From Candidatus Coatesiibacteriota bacterium (GTDB taxonomy: Bacteria; JAFGND01), in NCBI GenBank assembly GCA_016927185.1, contig JAFGND010000036.1, positions 1 through 52,174 of the forward strand: 52,174 nt of DNA, written 5' to 3'. The stretch's first letter is position 1. Every line of letters starts with the position of its first letter. Below, piece after piece: positions 38,721-47,382 of this stretch. The notes under the pieces were generated by a model. It did no database searches. It was given only the letters and a program-made list of their open reading frames with translations, and was not told the DNA's origin. The position numbers and the translations under genes were made by a program.

Positions 38721-41093
38721 TCAGATTATCATCATAGGGTCTACATTTATTTCTATGTCGGAACGTAACGAGACAGATTTCAGGCATTTCTTGATTATGC
38801 TTTTTGCAATCCTGGCTTCCCTGGTTTTGACAATTATCTGCCATCTGAAGAAATCCTTCTTTTTTGTAACAACTGCTGGAAATGCTCCTTCCAGAACATT
38901 GCTTTCACTATTCAACTCGGCATGAAGAATATCAATAATACTCAGTGCATCTTCCTTTGCAGCATTCTGATCCATTGACAGCAATGTTATAAGGATTAAT
39001 GAAGCAAATGGAGGATACAGGTATTTCTCCCTTAGTTTAAGCTCCATCTCATAGAATGGTTCATATTCCCTGTTTCTTATAAACTCCATAACTGGATGAT
39101 ATGGAGTATATGTCTGGATCACCACCTTCCCCTTTGTATCACCTCTTCCTGATCTCCCTGAAACCTGGGTAAGCATCTGATAAAGCTTTTCAGAAGCACG
39201 GAAATCTGGGAGATTAAGACCTATGTCTGCTCCTATCACTCCGACAACAGCAATCTGAGGGAAATGAAGTCCCTTTGCTATCATTTGCGTACCCACCAGA
39301 ATATCAAGTTCTAATTCACTGAATTTATCAAAAACTTCCTTGAATTGCTTGTGATTTATAATGCTTTCTCTGTCAATCCTTGCTATTCTTGCAGATGGAA
39401 AAATGCTGTTTAATTCTAATTCAAGCTTTTCAGTGCCAGAACCCATTAATTTAAGCTTTTCTGCCTTGCATGAGGGGCACAAAGGAGGAACATCAGTTCT
39501 GTAGAGACAATAATGACAGATAAGATATCCACTTTTCAGGTAGAATGTCAGATTGAAATCACAATGGGGACAGACTAATGGTTCTCCGCATTCCTCGCAG
39601 ATTACATAACTGGCGAAACCTCTTCTGTTGTATAGAAGCAATGCCTGTTTTTTTTCTCTCAGACAGCTTGATAACAAGCTTCTCAATCTTCTCGAAACTA
39701 TATTATAATTCCCTTGAAATCTCTCTTTTTTCATGTCAACTATGCTTATTTCCGGCAAGTCTTTGTCACCAAAGCGTTTTCTCAACTCATATTGCCTGTA
39801 ATATCCCTTCCCTGAGAAGTAGTATGTTTCTATTGATGGAGTTGCACTTGCGAAAACTACAGGGCAATCAGCAAGTTTTGCTCTTTCTATTGCAACTCTT
39901 CTAGCATGGTATCTAGGCTTGTTGTCCTGTTTATACGAAGTTTCATATTCTTCATCCATGATTATCAAGCCGAGATTCTTGAAGGGAAGAAAAAGGGCTG
40001 ATCTTGGACCGATTATAAGTTTAATCCTGTTTTTGTTAACCATTCTTGCTACATTTATTCTAAGATTGTGAGATAGCATACTATGATAAAGCATTATTTC
40101 GTCAGATTTGAAAAATTGCTGAAAAAAAGTCAGGTTTTGAGGAGTGAGGCTTATTTCAGGAACAAGAAGAAGAGCCTGACTTGAAGATTCAATTACTTTC
40201 TTTATCAAATGCAGGTATATAATCGTCTTGCCAGATCCGGTAACACCATACAGGAAATTTTTCTTTATACCTTTACATGAAAATGAATCTGTTATCTGAT
40301 CAATGATTTTCTTCTGTTCAGAGGAAGGCTCGTATTTTTCCCATGGTGCCTTGTCATCCTCTGGAAACGGAAGTAAAATGTCTTTTTCAATGAGAATTTT
40401 TAAGAAATTCCTGTTTGATGATAACTGGCTTTTAATCCAAGAACCTTTGACTGGATAGATATTTTGCAGAAGAGATTCAATTGACTTTCCCTGCTTCTTG
40501 TTGAATTCCTCTTTGTTCAGATTCTTCTTGTGAAGCCAGTAAAAAGCCTCGTCGTCGAAGTGAAAATAATCATCTTCCTTATATCTTATTTTTACGAAGC
40601 CTTCCCTTTCTAGCATTGCTACATCATTGAATTTCATATCCCTGAAAAGCTGTCTTGCAGTATTAAAGGAAAGCTCCTTTTTCCTGCTGGTTTTAAGTCT
40701 TTCAAGCAGGGGATGCAGTATAATATTGTCTTTATCTGTTAATGTTATCATGAAATTATCTGATATCTTCCTGGGTTCAGGAAGTATTGATTTGAATACT
40801 GTTCCAATTGGTGTCAGATAATACTCAGATATCCAGAAACACAGTTTTATCAAGTCTTCAGTCAAAAGCGGAAAAAAAGTGATAAGATCATTAATTGTTT
40901 TTATATTCTTTACATTATCATTCTTCTCTGTCTGTCCTGTTATAACAGCCGGGACAAAAGAATTTCTCCATGGAGCTAATGCAAGATGACCAGTTAGTTC
41001 ATCTGGATTTCCTAATTCCTCTTTTAATTCATATATAAACGGTGAATCAACATCTAAAAGAGGAACTACCTCGACAAAGAAAGAGGTAGACAT
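38721..41093 (-). CDS. priA: Primosomal replication restart helicase PriA
   Basis: 790 residues. Walker A GVTGSGKT is at 283-290. Motif II reads DEEY (380-383), where the family has DEEH. The zinc-binding region has CEECGEPLVCPHCDFNLTFYLKSGYLICHYCLYRTDVPPLCPSCKAEKLKLMGSGTEKLE. Then come ARIDRE, ILVGTQMIAKGLHFPQIAVVG and QVSGRSGRGDTKGKVVIQT. The N-terminal DNA-binding domain (1-100) is typical. It restarts replication at broken forks. It is followed by an HD gene and preceded by a TPR gene with six-base gaps each. Confidence 0.95.
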   Translation of the reverse strand: MSTSFFVEVVPLLDVDSPFIYELKEELGNPDELTGHLALAPWRNSFVPAVITGQTEKNDNVKNIKTINDLITFFPLLTEDLIKLCFWISEYYLTPIGTVFKSILPEPRKISDNFMITLTDKDNIILHPLLERLKTSRKKELSFNTARQLFRDMKFNDVAMLEREGFVKIRYKEDDYFHFDDEAFYWLHKKNLNKEEFNKKQGKSIESLLQNIYPVKGSWIKSQLSSNRNFLKILIEKDILLPFPEDDKAPWEKYEPSSEQKKIIDQITDSFSCKGIKKNFLYGVTGSGKTIIYLHLIKKVIESSSQALLLVPEISLTPQNLTFFQQFFKSDEIMLYHSMLSHNLRINVARMVNKNRIKLIIGPRSALFLPFKNLGLIIMDEEYETSYKQDNKPRYHARRVAIERAKLADCPVVFASATPSIETYYFSGKGYYRQYELRKRFGDKDLPEISIVDMKKERFQGNYNIVSRRLRSLLSSCLREKKQALLLYNRRGFASYVICEECGEPLVCPHCDFNLTFYLKSGYLICHYCLYRTDVPPLCPSCKAEKLKLMGSGTEKLELELNSIFPSARIARIDRESIINHKQFKEVFDKFSELELDILVGTQMIAKGLHFPQIAVVGVIGADIGLNLPDFRASEKLYQMLTQVSGRSGRGDTKGKVVIQTYTPYHPVMEFIRNREYEPFYEMELKLREKYLYPPFASLILITLLSMDQNAAKEDALSIIDILHAELNSESNVLEGAFPAVVTKKKDFFRWQIIVKTREARIAKSIIKKCLKSVSLRSDIEINVDPMMII

Positions 41094-41099
41094 TACTTA

Positions 41100-41804
41100 T
41101 TATAAATCATGCCCCTTAAAATAACTGAAAAGATATATCTTAGCTTTAGCATTCTGCGGATCTTGCAATAATACCATCTGCCACATTTCTCTTGCCTTAT
41201 CAAAATTCTTCTTCTTGTAATATAGCAATCCAAGGTTTATTTTGGCATCAAGGAATTTTTCGTTCAAAAGCAAAGCTTCTTGAAAAGAGCGTTCTGCTTT
41301 ATCCATATCCTCAAGTTGCAGATATATTACCCCTATCTTGTTATGAATGTCAGGATATGATGGACTCAAGGATAACGATTTTTCATATTCATTTAAAGCT
41401 TCCTTGAATAATCCTATCTCTCGGTATGTATCACCTAACTGCAAGTGTGTTCTTACAAGATTTACCCTTACTGCCGTATTTATGCCTTCGTGTTCATCAT
41501 TAACCGATTGAGCCTTCCTGAATGATTCAACTGCTTCATCATGCAAACCAAGTTCATTCTGAGAAATTGCCATATTAAGATAAGCTTCTGTATAATTCGG
41601 GTTTATTTCTATTGCCTTCTTGAAACTCTCATAACCTTCTTCAGTTTCTCCCATCATGCTGTGTATCAATCCCATCTGATTGTGATAGTCTGGGTAGTCT
41701 GGATGTAGTGCCAATGCCTTCTCCATTTCCTCCTTTGCGCGGAGGTATTTGCCGTTTTTATAAAGTTCTATGGCAGCCTTGTAATGCTTGTGGCTTTCTG
41801 ACAT
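41100..41804 (-). CDS. TPR-repeat protein
   Basis: 234 residues from the ATG at 41804, ten bases after AAGGAG. About six tetratricopeptide repeats fill the protein (YKAAIELYKNGKYLRAKEEMEKALALHPDYPDYHNQMGLIHSMMGETEEGYESFKKAIEINPNYTEAYLNMAISQNELG..DKAERSFQEALLLNEKFLDAKINLGLLYYKKKNFDKAREMWQMVLLQDPQNAKAKIYLF). No signal peptide. It probably acts as a protein-interaction scaffold. The specific partner is not evident. Confidence 0.85.
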   Translation of the reverse strand: MSESHKHYKAAIELYKNGKYLRAKEEMEKALALHPDYPDYHNQMGLIHSMMGETEEGYESFKKAIEINPNYTEAYLNMAISQNELGLHDEAVESFRKAQSVNDEHEGINTAVRVNLVRTHLQLGDTYREIGLFKEALNEYEKSLSLSPSYPDIHNKIGVIYLQLEDMDKAERSFQEALLLNEKFLDAKINLGLLYYKKKNFDKAREMWQMVLLQDPQNAKAKIYLFSYFKGHDL

Positions 41805-41808
41805 ATTC

Positions 41809-42423
41809 TCATTTCTCCTTGTTTGCATAAAAGATATATATCAATGTTCCAACTATCCCAGTAACCACTATTGGCTCTAGTATAGAGGAATGGCTTTCTG
41901 GTAGTTTTGGATTGCTGAATTTATAATTCGAGTTCTGGTAGAGCAGTGCCGTATCCAGAGGCAGTTCATCATTTATCTCTGATATAATCTTGCTTGTTGC
42001 TATTATGTTGCCATCAGGATTGGTGAGAGAGAGGAGTAAAGTCAGCTTGGAAACCCGTTTAACTACCTGCTTGCCTATGAAATATTTCCTTTTCTTGCTG
42101 GAATATCCGATATTTATATCTATGATCTTTACTCTCATGGTTATTCCTGAGGCGGCATCCTGGGCATTAGTAATAACTTTTATGGACTGTCCTGATTTTT
42201 GCAGGATTGATTGCAGATAACTTATCACAACATCATTTGCATCATTTGTTCCATCGGCAAGCAATAGTATTGTTTTGCCTTGATATCCGGTGAGAAACTG
42301 GTTAATTGATGAATTCTTGATTTCAATCATCCTGCCTACTATTTCAATATTTGAATCATTAGCATCAGCTATCAAGTAATTAAAAAGAATCAATAATAAC
42401 AGCATTAATATGTTCGTCTTCAT
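41809..42423 (-). CDS. Exported protein of unknown function with C-terminal hydrophobic segment
   Basis: 204 residues. A signal peptide (MKTNILMLLLLILFNYLIADA) is followed by a domain with IEIVGRMIEIKNSSINQFLTGYQGKTILLLADGTNDANDVVISYLQSILQKSGQSIKVITNAQDAASGITMRVKIIDINIGYSS, VSKLTLLLSLTNPDGNIIATSKII, and near the end a hydrophobic stretch IVVTGIVGTLIYIFY. It has an alpha/beta pattern resembling CsgG-type or amyloid-like export proteins, but no family match is certain. The next gene in the operon is a TPR protein. Confidence 0.6.
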   Translation of the reverse strand: MKTNILMLLLLILFNYLIADANDSNIEIVGRMIEIKNSSINQFLTGYQGKTILLLADGTNDANDVVISYLQSILQKSGQSIKVITNAQDAASGITMRVKIIDINIGYSSKKRKYFIGKQVVKRVSKLTLLLSLTNPDGNIIATSKIISEINDELPLDTALLYQNSNYKFSNPKLPESHSSILEPIVVTGIVGTLIYIFYANKEK

Positions 42424-42475
42424 TTCCTTCCTTTATCCTATTTTTTTATCGTTCTTAAAATTTCAATAAGCAGTT

Positions 42476-43420
42476 TTAGTGTAAAGCACTTTTTTTGAAA
42501 CTCAATTTTTCACTCCATAACCAGGAATCACCGGGGGTAAATTTGTTGAAATATATCCTGGCTTGCAGAATATCACTCTCTATTTGTTTCTTGAGATCAG
42601 AGAAGGAAGAGAAAGTATCAATTTCTCTGTGAAATTTTAACAGTGATACCCATATTTCCTTATCATAAAGGTTTTCCTTGAAATCAATTATGAAAGCCTC
42701 CAGCAATTTCTGCTCCCTTTTTGCTGTAGGAGCTGCTCCAAGATTTATTAATGCATTCAAGCTCTTGTTTTTATAATGCACTTTTCCGAAATAAACACCA
42801 TCAGGGGGAATCAGCTTGTTTTCAGTTATATTCATATTTGCTGTGGGAAAACCAATTTCCCTGCCCCTGCCGTGACCTTCCTGAATACTACCCAGTATCG
42901 AATAAGGGTATCCGAGTAGTTTGCATGCTATATCAAGACTGGCTTTATTCACCAAATTTCTTATTCTTGAACTGCTGACAATGTGATTATGGAAATCAAG
43001 AGGAGGTATCACATATACGTCAAAACCAAGCATTTCACCAAGTTGCTGGAGGGTAACACTGTTACCTGATCTCTTCTCACCAAAACAGAAATTGTAACCG
43101 ACAACAAGAGCTTCTATGTTTATTTTTGAAAGTAGCATTTTAACAAAGTCAGAAGGTGATTTTGAAGCCAATTCCTTATCGAATGGGATTATCAGTATCT
43201 TGTTTATATCAAGTTTCCTGAATATCCACATTCGCTCGCTGTGCGTTGTCAATCTTTTGTCAGCTTGATTTTTCTTGAGAATATTTGAGGGATATGGTTC
43301 GAATGTTATAAGGGCAGAATGGAGATTTTTCTCACTGGCAGTCTTTTTTACAAAATCAATTATTGATTGATGTCCAAGGTGTATTCCATCAAAAGTACCT
43401 ATAGTTGCTATATATTTCAT
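42476..43420 (-). CDS. ribF: Bifunctional riboflavin kinase / FAD synthetase
   Basis: 314 residues. The N-terminal nucleotidyltransferase part has YIATIGTFDGIHLGHQSII (residues 3-21), ALITFEPYP, VVGYNFCFGEKRSGN. The C-terminal riboflavin kinase has GHGRGREIGFPTANM, PPDGVYFGKVHYKNKSLNALINLGAAPT and a late Glu-rich LEAFIIDF. It makes FMN and FAD, which several flavoenzymes and the ApbE-like UPF0280 fold may need. It is the last upstream gene of the priA operon, on the minus strand, divergent from the DUF4837 lipoprotein. Confidence 0.95.
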   Translation of the reverse strand: MKYIATIGTFDGIHLGHQSIIDFVKKTASEKNLHSALITFEPYPSNILKKNQADKRLTTHSERMWIFRKLDINKILIIPFDKELASKSPSDFVKMLLSKINIEALVVGYNFCFGEKRSGNSVTLQQLGEMLGFDVYVIPPLDFHNHIVSSSRIRNLVNKASLDIACKLLGYPYSILGSIQEGHGRGREIGFPTANMNITENKLIPPDGVYFGKVHYKNKSLNALINLGAAPTAKREQKLLEAFIIDFKENLYDKEIWVSLLKFHREIDTFSSFSDLKKQIESDILQARIYFNKFTPGDSWLWSEKLSFKKSALH

Positions 43421-43550
43421 ATAGTATTTTCACATCATTATAATTGTTTTTTCTGCATAAAATCATTGACAATTGAATAAGCAAATAGCTTTAAAGCTCA
43501 CTTTATATCGAAGCATTTAATAAAAACCAGCCAGAAAAGCGCAGGAAGTT

Positions 43551-44600
43551 ATGTCAAGAAGATTAGTCTTTGTTATATTGTTATTTTCGGTCTTTTTAAT
43601 TGTTTCATGCAAGACAAGTCCTGATGGAGGAAGCAGGATAATGCCATCACTGAGGCAAAGCATAGGCGATCACAGGAAGATTGCAGTCCTTCTCTCTACA
43701 TCATTGATGAGTTCATATAAAGATTCACTTTCCGGGGTTTTATCACCAACATATCTTGTCTCACCGCAAATAGAAGAGAGCTTGTTCACATTTAGTTATT
43801 ATGACAGCGAAGTCAGAATCCATAGAAGAAATCCCAATATACTGATGATTGTAGATAAGTCATGTAATTCTGATATAGTGGAATATGCAAGGGAAGCAAC
43901 AGGAAAGATCAGTTCTGGATTCCAGATAAAAGATAATGTTTGGGCAAAAGATCAGAAGGTAGCTTTGATAATTGGTGACGATAAGGAAGATATAAAGAAA
44001 AAGATAGAGCAGTATAAAAACGATATTCATGAGACATTTCTTGTAAGTCTTTATGCAAGAAATCATCATCTTCTTTATCAGCAGATAGTAAGTACCCCTA
44101 CCTACAGCAAGGATTCTGAAAAGAAGCTTTTTGATGAGCTTGGATGGTCTATTCTTTTTCCGAATTCCTATATTCCACACAAGCAGAGTCAGAATCCTTC
44201 AGTCAGGGTTTTTGCAAGAAAGCGGGAACTTGATGAGACCAATTTCTCCAGAATACTCTCTGTATACAAAGAGAAAAGGGAATCATTATGGACTTTTGAC
44301 GAGATAATAGATAGAAGGAATATTCTGGGAGAGAAATTTTATTTGGGAGATAAAATGGTTGAAAAAACAGTGAAGAGGGATACAACTTTCTTCAAGGGCA
44401 AGAAAGCTCTTCGATTGGCTGGTTTATGGGAAAACAAGGAGTTCACCATGGGAGGACCTTTCAGAACCATTGCATTTCTTGATGATAAAACCAGTACAGG
44501 ATTTATTATCGATTATTATGTTTATGCACCAGGAAAGTCAAAAACTGACTTTCTTATAGAACTGGAAACAATAGCAAGGACATTCAGATATGACAGATAG
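43551..44600 (+). CDS. DUF4837-type lipoprotein
   Basis: 349 residues. Signal MSRRLVFVILLFSVFLIVSCKT has a lipobox (IVSC, Cys20). The body matches the DUF4837 family common in Bacteroidota: HRKIAVLLSTSLMSSYKDSLSGVLSPTYLVSPQIEESLFTFSYY, VWAKDQKVALIIGDD, ELGWSILFPNSYIPHKQ, LRLAGLWENKEFTMGGPFRTIAFLDDKTSTGFIIDYYVYAPGKSKTDFLIELETIARTF. Function unknown; it is thought to be a surface or periplasmic lipoprotein. It has CAGGAAG upstream of the ATG and overlaps nadC by eleven bases. Confidence 0.8.
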   Translation: MSRRLVFVILLFSVFLIVSCKTSPDGGSRIMPSLRQSIGDHRKIAVLLSTSLMSSYKDSLSGVLSPTYLVSPQIEESLFTFSYYDSEVRIHRRNPNILMIVDKSCNSDIVEYAREATGKISSGFQIKDNVWAKDQKVALIIGDDKEDIKKKIEQYKNDIHETFLVSLYARNHHLLYQQIVSTPTYSKDSEKKLFDELGWSILFPNSYIPHKQSQNPSVRVFARKRELDETNFSRILSVYKEKRESLWTFDEIIDRRNILGEKFYLGDKMVEKTVKRDTTFFKGKKALRLAGLWENKEFTMGGPFRTIAFLDDKTSTGFIIDYYVYAPGKSKTDFLIELETIARTFRYDR

Positions 44601-45510
44601 GAAATCTAAACATATTATGGATTCATCTCATATTTTCATGAAGAGAATGGAACTTCTAGGAAAAGATACGCAAATTGCTGATATTCCACTGAAATGGCTC
44701 AGTATAGCTAAATTGGCACTGCTGGAAGATGTGGGATATGGTGATCTTACAACCTTGAGTCTTCCGAACAATGAGTGTAAGGGAGATATTATTGCAAAAG
44801 AGCCAGGAGTTATAGCTGGAATGGAGCTTGCAAAATATATACTTGCCTTGAGCTCCAAAGAAATAGAATTCCTGGATTCCGTTAATGATGGTACAGAAGT
44901 GAAAAAGGGAGACAGGATATTATCTTTCCTGGGTGATGCTCATGGAATATTAATGGGAGAAAGAACTGCTCTGAATTTTCTTCAATTGATGTCAGGAACA
45001 GCAACATTGGCTTTCAGGCTAGTCAAGGCATTGAATGATAACAAGATAAGAATTCTGGATACAAGGAAAACAATTCCCCTGATGAGAGAACTTCAGAAAT
45101 ATGCCGTAACTGCCGGGGGGTGCTATAATCACAGAATGGGACTATATGACATGATACTTGTGAAGGAAAATCATATAGAGCTGGCTAAGGGTATAGAAAG
45201 ATGCCTTGATTTGATTTTCAAGAATAATTGTTGCGGAATAGCAGTAGAGGTTGAAGTACGAAACATGAAGGACTTCCTTGCAGCATCAAAATATCCTGTG
45301 CAGGTCATAATGCTGGATAATATGAAATTGCCGGAAATAAGGAATTGCGTAAAAAGCAAACCCGAAAATGCTCAATTCAAGATAGAGATTTCAGGCAATA
45401 TCGGTTTGTCGAATATTCATGAATACAAAGGTTGTGGAGTGGATTTCATTTCCTGCGGAGCACTTACTAACTCAGTAGCAAGACTGGATTTATCTTTACT
45501 TCTGGAATGA
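44590..45510 (+). CDS. nadC: Nicotinate-nucleotide pyrophosphorylase (carboxylating)
   Basis: 306 residues. It converts quinolinate and PRPP to nicotinate mononucleotide in NAD synthesis. Motifs are LALLEDVGYGDLTT, GVIAGMELAKYI, ERTALNFLQLMSGTAT, ILDTRKTIPLMRELQKYAVTAGGCYNHRMGLYDMILVKENHI, and VEVEVRNMKDF. The start overlaps the upstream lipoprotein by eleven bases; later ATGs (44617, 44638, 44647) are possible. dprA follows 35 bases later. Confidence 0.95.
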   Translation: MTDRKSKHIMDSSHIFMKRMELLGKDTQIADIPLKWLSIAKLALLEDVGYGDLTTLSLPNNECKGDIIAKEPGVIAGMELAKYILALSSKEIEFLDSVNDGTEVKKGDRILSFLGDAHGILMGERTALNFLQLMSGTATLAFRLVKALNDNKIRILDTRKTIPLMRELQKYAVTAGGCYNHRMGLYDMILVKENHIELAKGIERCLDLIFKNNCCGIAVEVEVRNMKDFLAASKYPVQVIMLDNMKLPEIRNCVKSKPENAQFKIEISGNIGLSNIHEYKGCGVDFISCGALTNSVARLDLSLLLE

Positions 45511-45545
45511 TAGAATCTTTCAAGGACACATTATTGCTCTAACTT

Positions 45546-46364
45546 ATGGAGTTTCATCAGAAACTCACAGAAGTAAAACGCTGGGAGATTTCAAGATATC
45601 TCCTGAATCAAGAAAATCCGAGAAGGGCATGGAAGAAATTCATTGAAACGGAAAGATTTCCAGTGGATTGTGAGGAAATCTCTTTTGAATTGCTTGAAAA
45701 ATTGAAGCAAAATGAAATTAAGGTAATTCCTTTTTATGACAGATCATACCCCTGTGGTTTTAAAAATCTCTCCAATCCACCTTTACTGCTTTTCTTGAAA
45801 GGAAATGCAAGTCTTCTTGGCAGAAAGAAAAAGGTGGCAATAATTGGAGCAAGATCATCAAGCTGTACATTGAGGGAATACGCCAGGCATGTTTCCAGGT
45901 ATCTCTCTTCAAGGAACTTAACCGTAATAAGTGGTTATGCTTTGGGGATTGATGAATCTGCCCATAAAGGTGCACTTGAAGAGAAGGGGAGTACTATTGC
46001 AGTACTAGGAAAAGGTCTTCTCCACAATATGAAGAGAAACTATACAAACCTTTTCAAGGAAATTACCAGAAAAGGGCTTTTAATATCAGAAAAAGCCCCA
46101 TTGAATAATGTAAAACCCCAGGATTTTTTGCTCAGAAACAGACTCATAGCATCTCTGGCAGAGAATTTTATAATAATAAATCCGGCATTCAGAAGCGGTT
46201 CATATTCTCTGCTCTGTATGGCAAAGAAGCTCAACAAGAAGATTATTGTAATTTTTGAGAAGGATGAAAGGATACCGGAATATTTATTGAAAGGTAATTT
46301 CGGAAGGATACCGATTTTCGATAATCTGCTTGAGGCAAAAATGCTATTTGATATGCTTGCCTAG
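45546..46364 (+). CDS. dprA: DNA-processing protein DprA (short form)
   Basis: 272 residues. The Rossmann-like DprA domain shows VAIIGARSSSCTLREYARHVSRYLSSRNLTVISGYALGIDESAHKGALEEKGSTIAVLGKGLL, LRNRLIASLAENFIIINPAFRSGSYSLLCMAKKLNKKI. It loads RecA onto single-stranded DNA in natural transformation. The usual C-terminal winged-helix domain of long DprA proteins is missing, and the normal GCN..LI motif is not seen after the core, so it is a short form. The end overlaps the convergent McsB-like gene by 21 bases. Confidence 0.85.
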   Translation: MEFHQKLTEVKRWEISRYLLNQENPRRAWKKFIETERFPVDCEEISFELLEKLKQNEIKVIPFYDRSYPCGFKNLSNPPLLLFLKGNASLLGRKKKVAIIGARSSSCTLREYARHVSRYLSSRNLTVISGYALGIDESAHKGALEEKGSTIAVLGKGLLHNMKRNYTNLFKEITRKGLLISEKAPLNNVKPQDFLLRNRLIASLAENFIIINPAFRSGSYSLLCMAKKLNKKIIVIFEKDERIPEYLLKGNFGRIPIFDNLLEAKMLFDMLA

Positions 46365-47381
46365 TATTGCCCTGAGCTCGTTTGATCTGTGGTAATCCTC
46401 ATGTTCCTTTCTTGCTACAGGACCATGTTTTCGTCTCACATATCCAGGAAAGCTTGCGAATAATGCCTTATTGCATTGCGAAATACTTATGTTTTCCAGC
46501 AAATTGATACTTACACCGAAACGCAATGCTGAAAGCAGGTTCGTTGCCTCATCGAATGAGATCAGCCTTGAATTTTCGAGAATTCCCAGAGCTCTCCAGA
46601 CATTGTTTTCTGTCTGTATTTCAGCTTCTTTCAGAAAAATCTGTCTTGCTGCTCTTTCCTCATTATAAAGATCTTCCGAAAACTCACAAAAGTTTTTCAA
46701 GAGCTCTTCAATAGAAATTCCCAGACTCTGAACGAATGTTATCTTGTAGATATTCCCGAAAACAACTCCCTGATTAAATAGATTCCCCCAGCGCAATTTC
46801 AGATTACTCCATTTCTGCTTGAAGTCGTTTATTTTCTTTACAAGGCTTATTCCTGGCAAATGAACTATAATCTGAAGTTTTATTCCAAGCCCAACATTGT
46901 CAAGCCTGCTTGTAAGATAGCCAAGATTGGCATCTTTTATCCAGAAGCCCTTGCTGTCAACTATAGCTGTTATCCTTTCCGATTCTTGTGACAGGATTTC
47001 TTTATCCATTCCAGGTATAATAAGCCTTCCATGAAAATGATCATCTTCAAGCAGGACTATACTGAAACTCTGACTTTCATTTATGAAGACCTGGCTGTAA
47101 TTTTCAGAGCTAATACCTATTAACTGACGTTCCTTGAGTACTTCTTCCTCTATTGCCGCAAGTTCGCTTTTGTGCATTGTTATAAGATCGAGTTCAAAAT
47201 CCTTGTTGATTTTATTCACCAGATTAGATGTCACCTGTTCTCTCATTGAGGGGGAGAGCTTTTCGGGGAAAACATATCCTGGAATGTTCCTGTGAATATT
47301 TATGATGGAACACAAGATAATATCCCAATGCGAAGATGGTTTTTCAAGCCATTCAGGTAGCACTTCCATGAAACTATGCAT
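46344..47381 (-). CDS. McsB-like protein arginine kinase homologue, probably inactive
   Basis: 345 residues from the ATG at 47381, four bases after the mutL stop. The protein follows bacterial McsB over its length: EWLEKPSSHWDIIL, GYLTSRLDNVGLGIKLQIIVHLPGI, GNIYKITFVQSLGISIEELL, LSALRFGVSINLLENISIS. However, the nucleotide-binding SSRIR motif reads CSIIN (Arg to Ile26 and Asn28), the NEEDHxR motif reads LEDDHFH (Arg to His117), the catalytic Cys of TSCPTNVG is Arg159, and the Arg of LRASV is Lys168. Without them phosphotransfer is unlikely. It may keep a phosphoarginine-binding or adaptor role. No mcsA, clpC or ctsR lies nearby. Confidence 0.75.
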   Translation of the reverse strand: MHSFMEVLPEWLEKPSSHWDIILCSIINIHRNIPGYVFPEKLSPSMREQVTSNLVNKINKDFELDLITMHKSELAAIEEEVLKERQLIGISSENYSQVFINESQSFSIVLLEDDHFHGRLIIPGMDKEILSQESERITAIVDSKGFWIKDANLGYLTSRLDNVGLGIKLQIIVHLPGISLVKKINDFKQKWSNLKLRWGNLFNQGVVFGNIYKITFVQSLGISIEELLKNFCEFSEDLYNEERAARQIFLKEAEIQTENNVWRALGILENSRLISFDEATNLLSALRFGVSINLLENISISQCNKALFASFPGYVRRKHGPVARKEHEDYHRSNELRAILGKHIK

Positions 47382-47382
47382 A

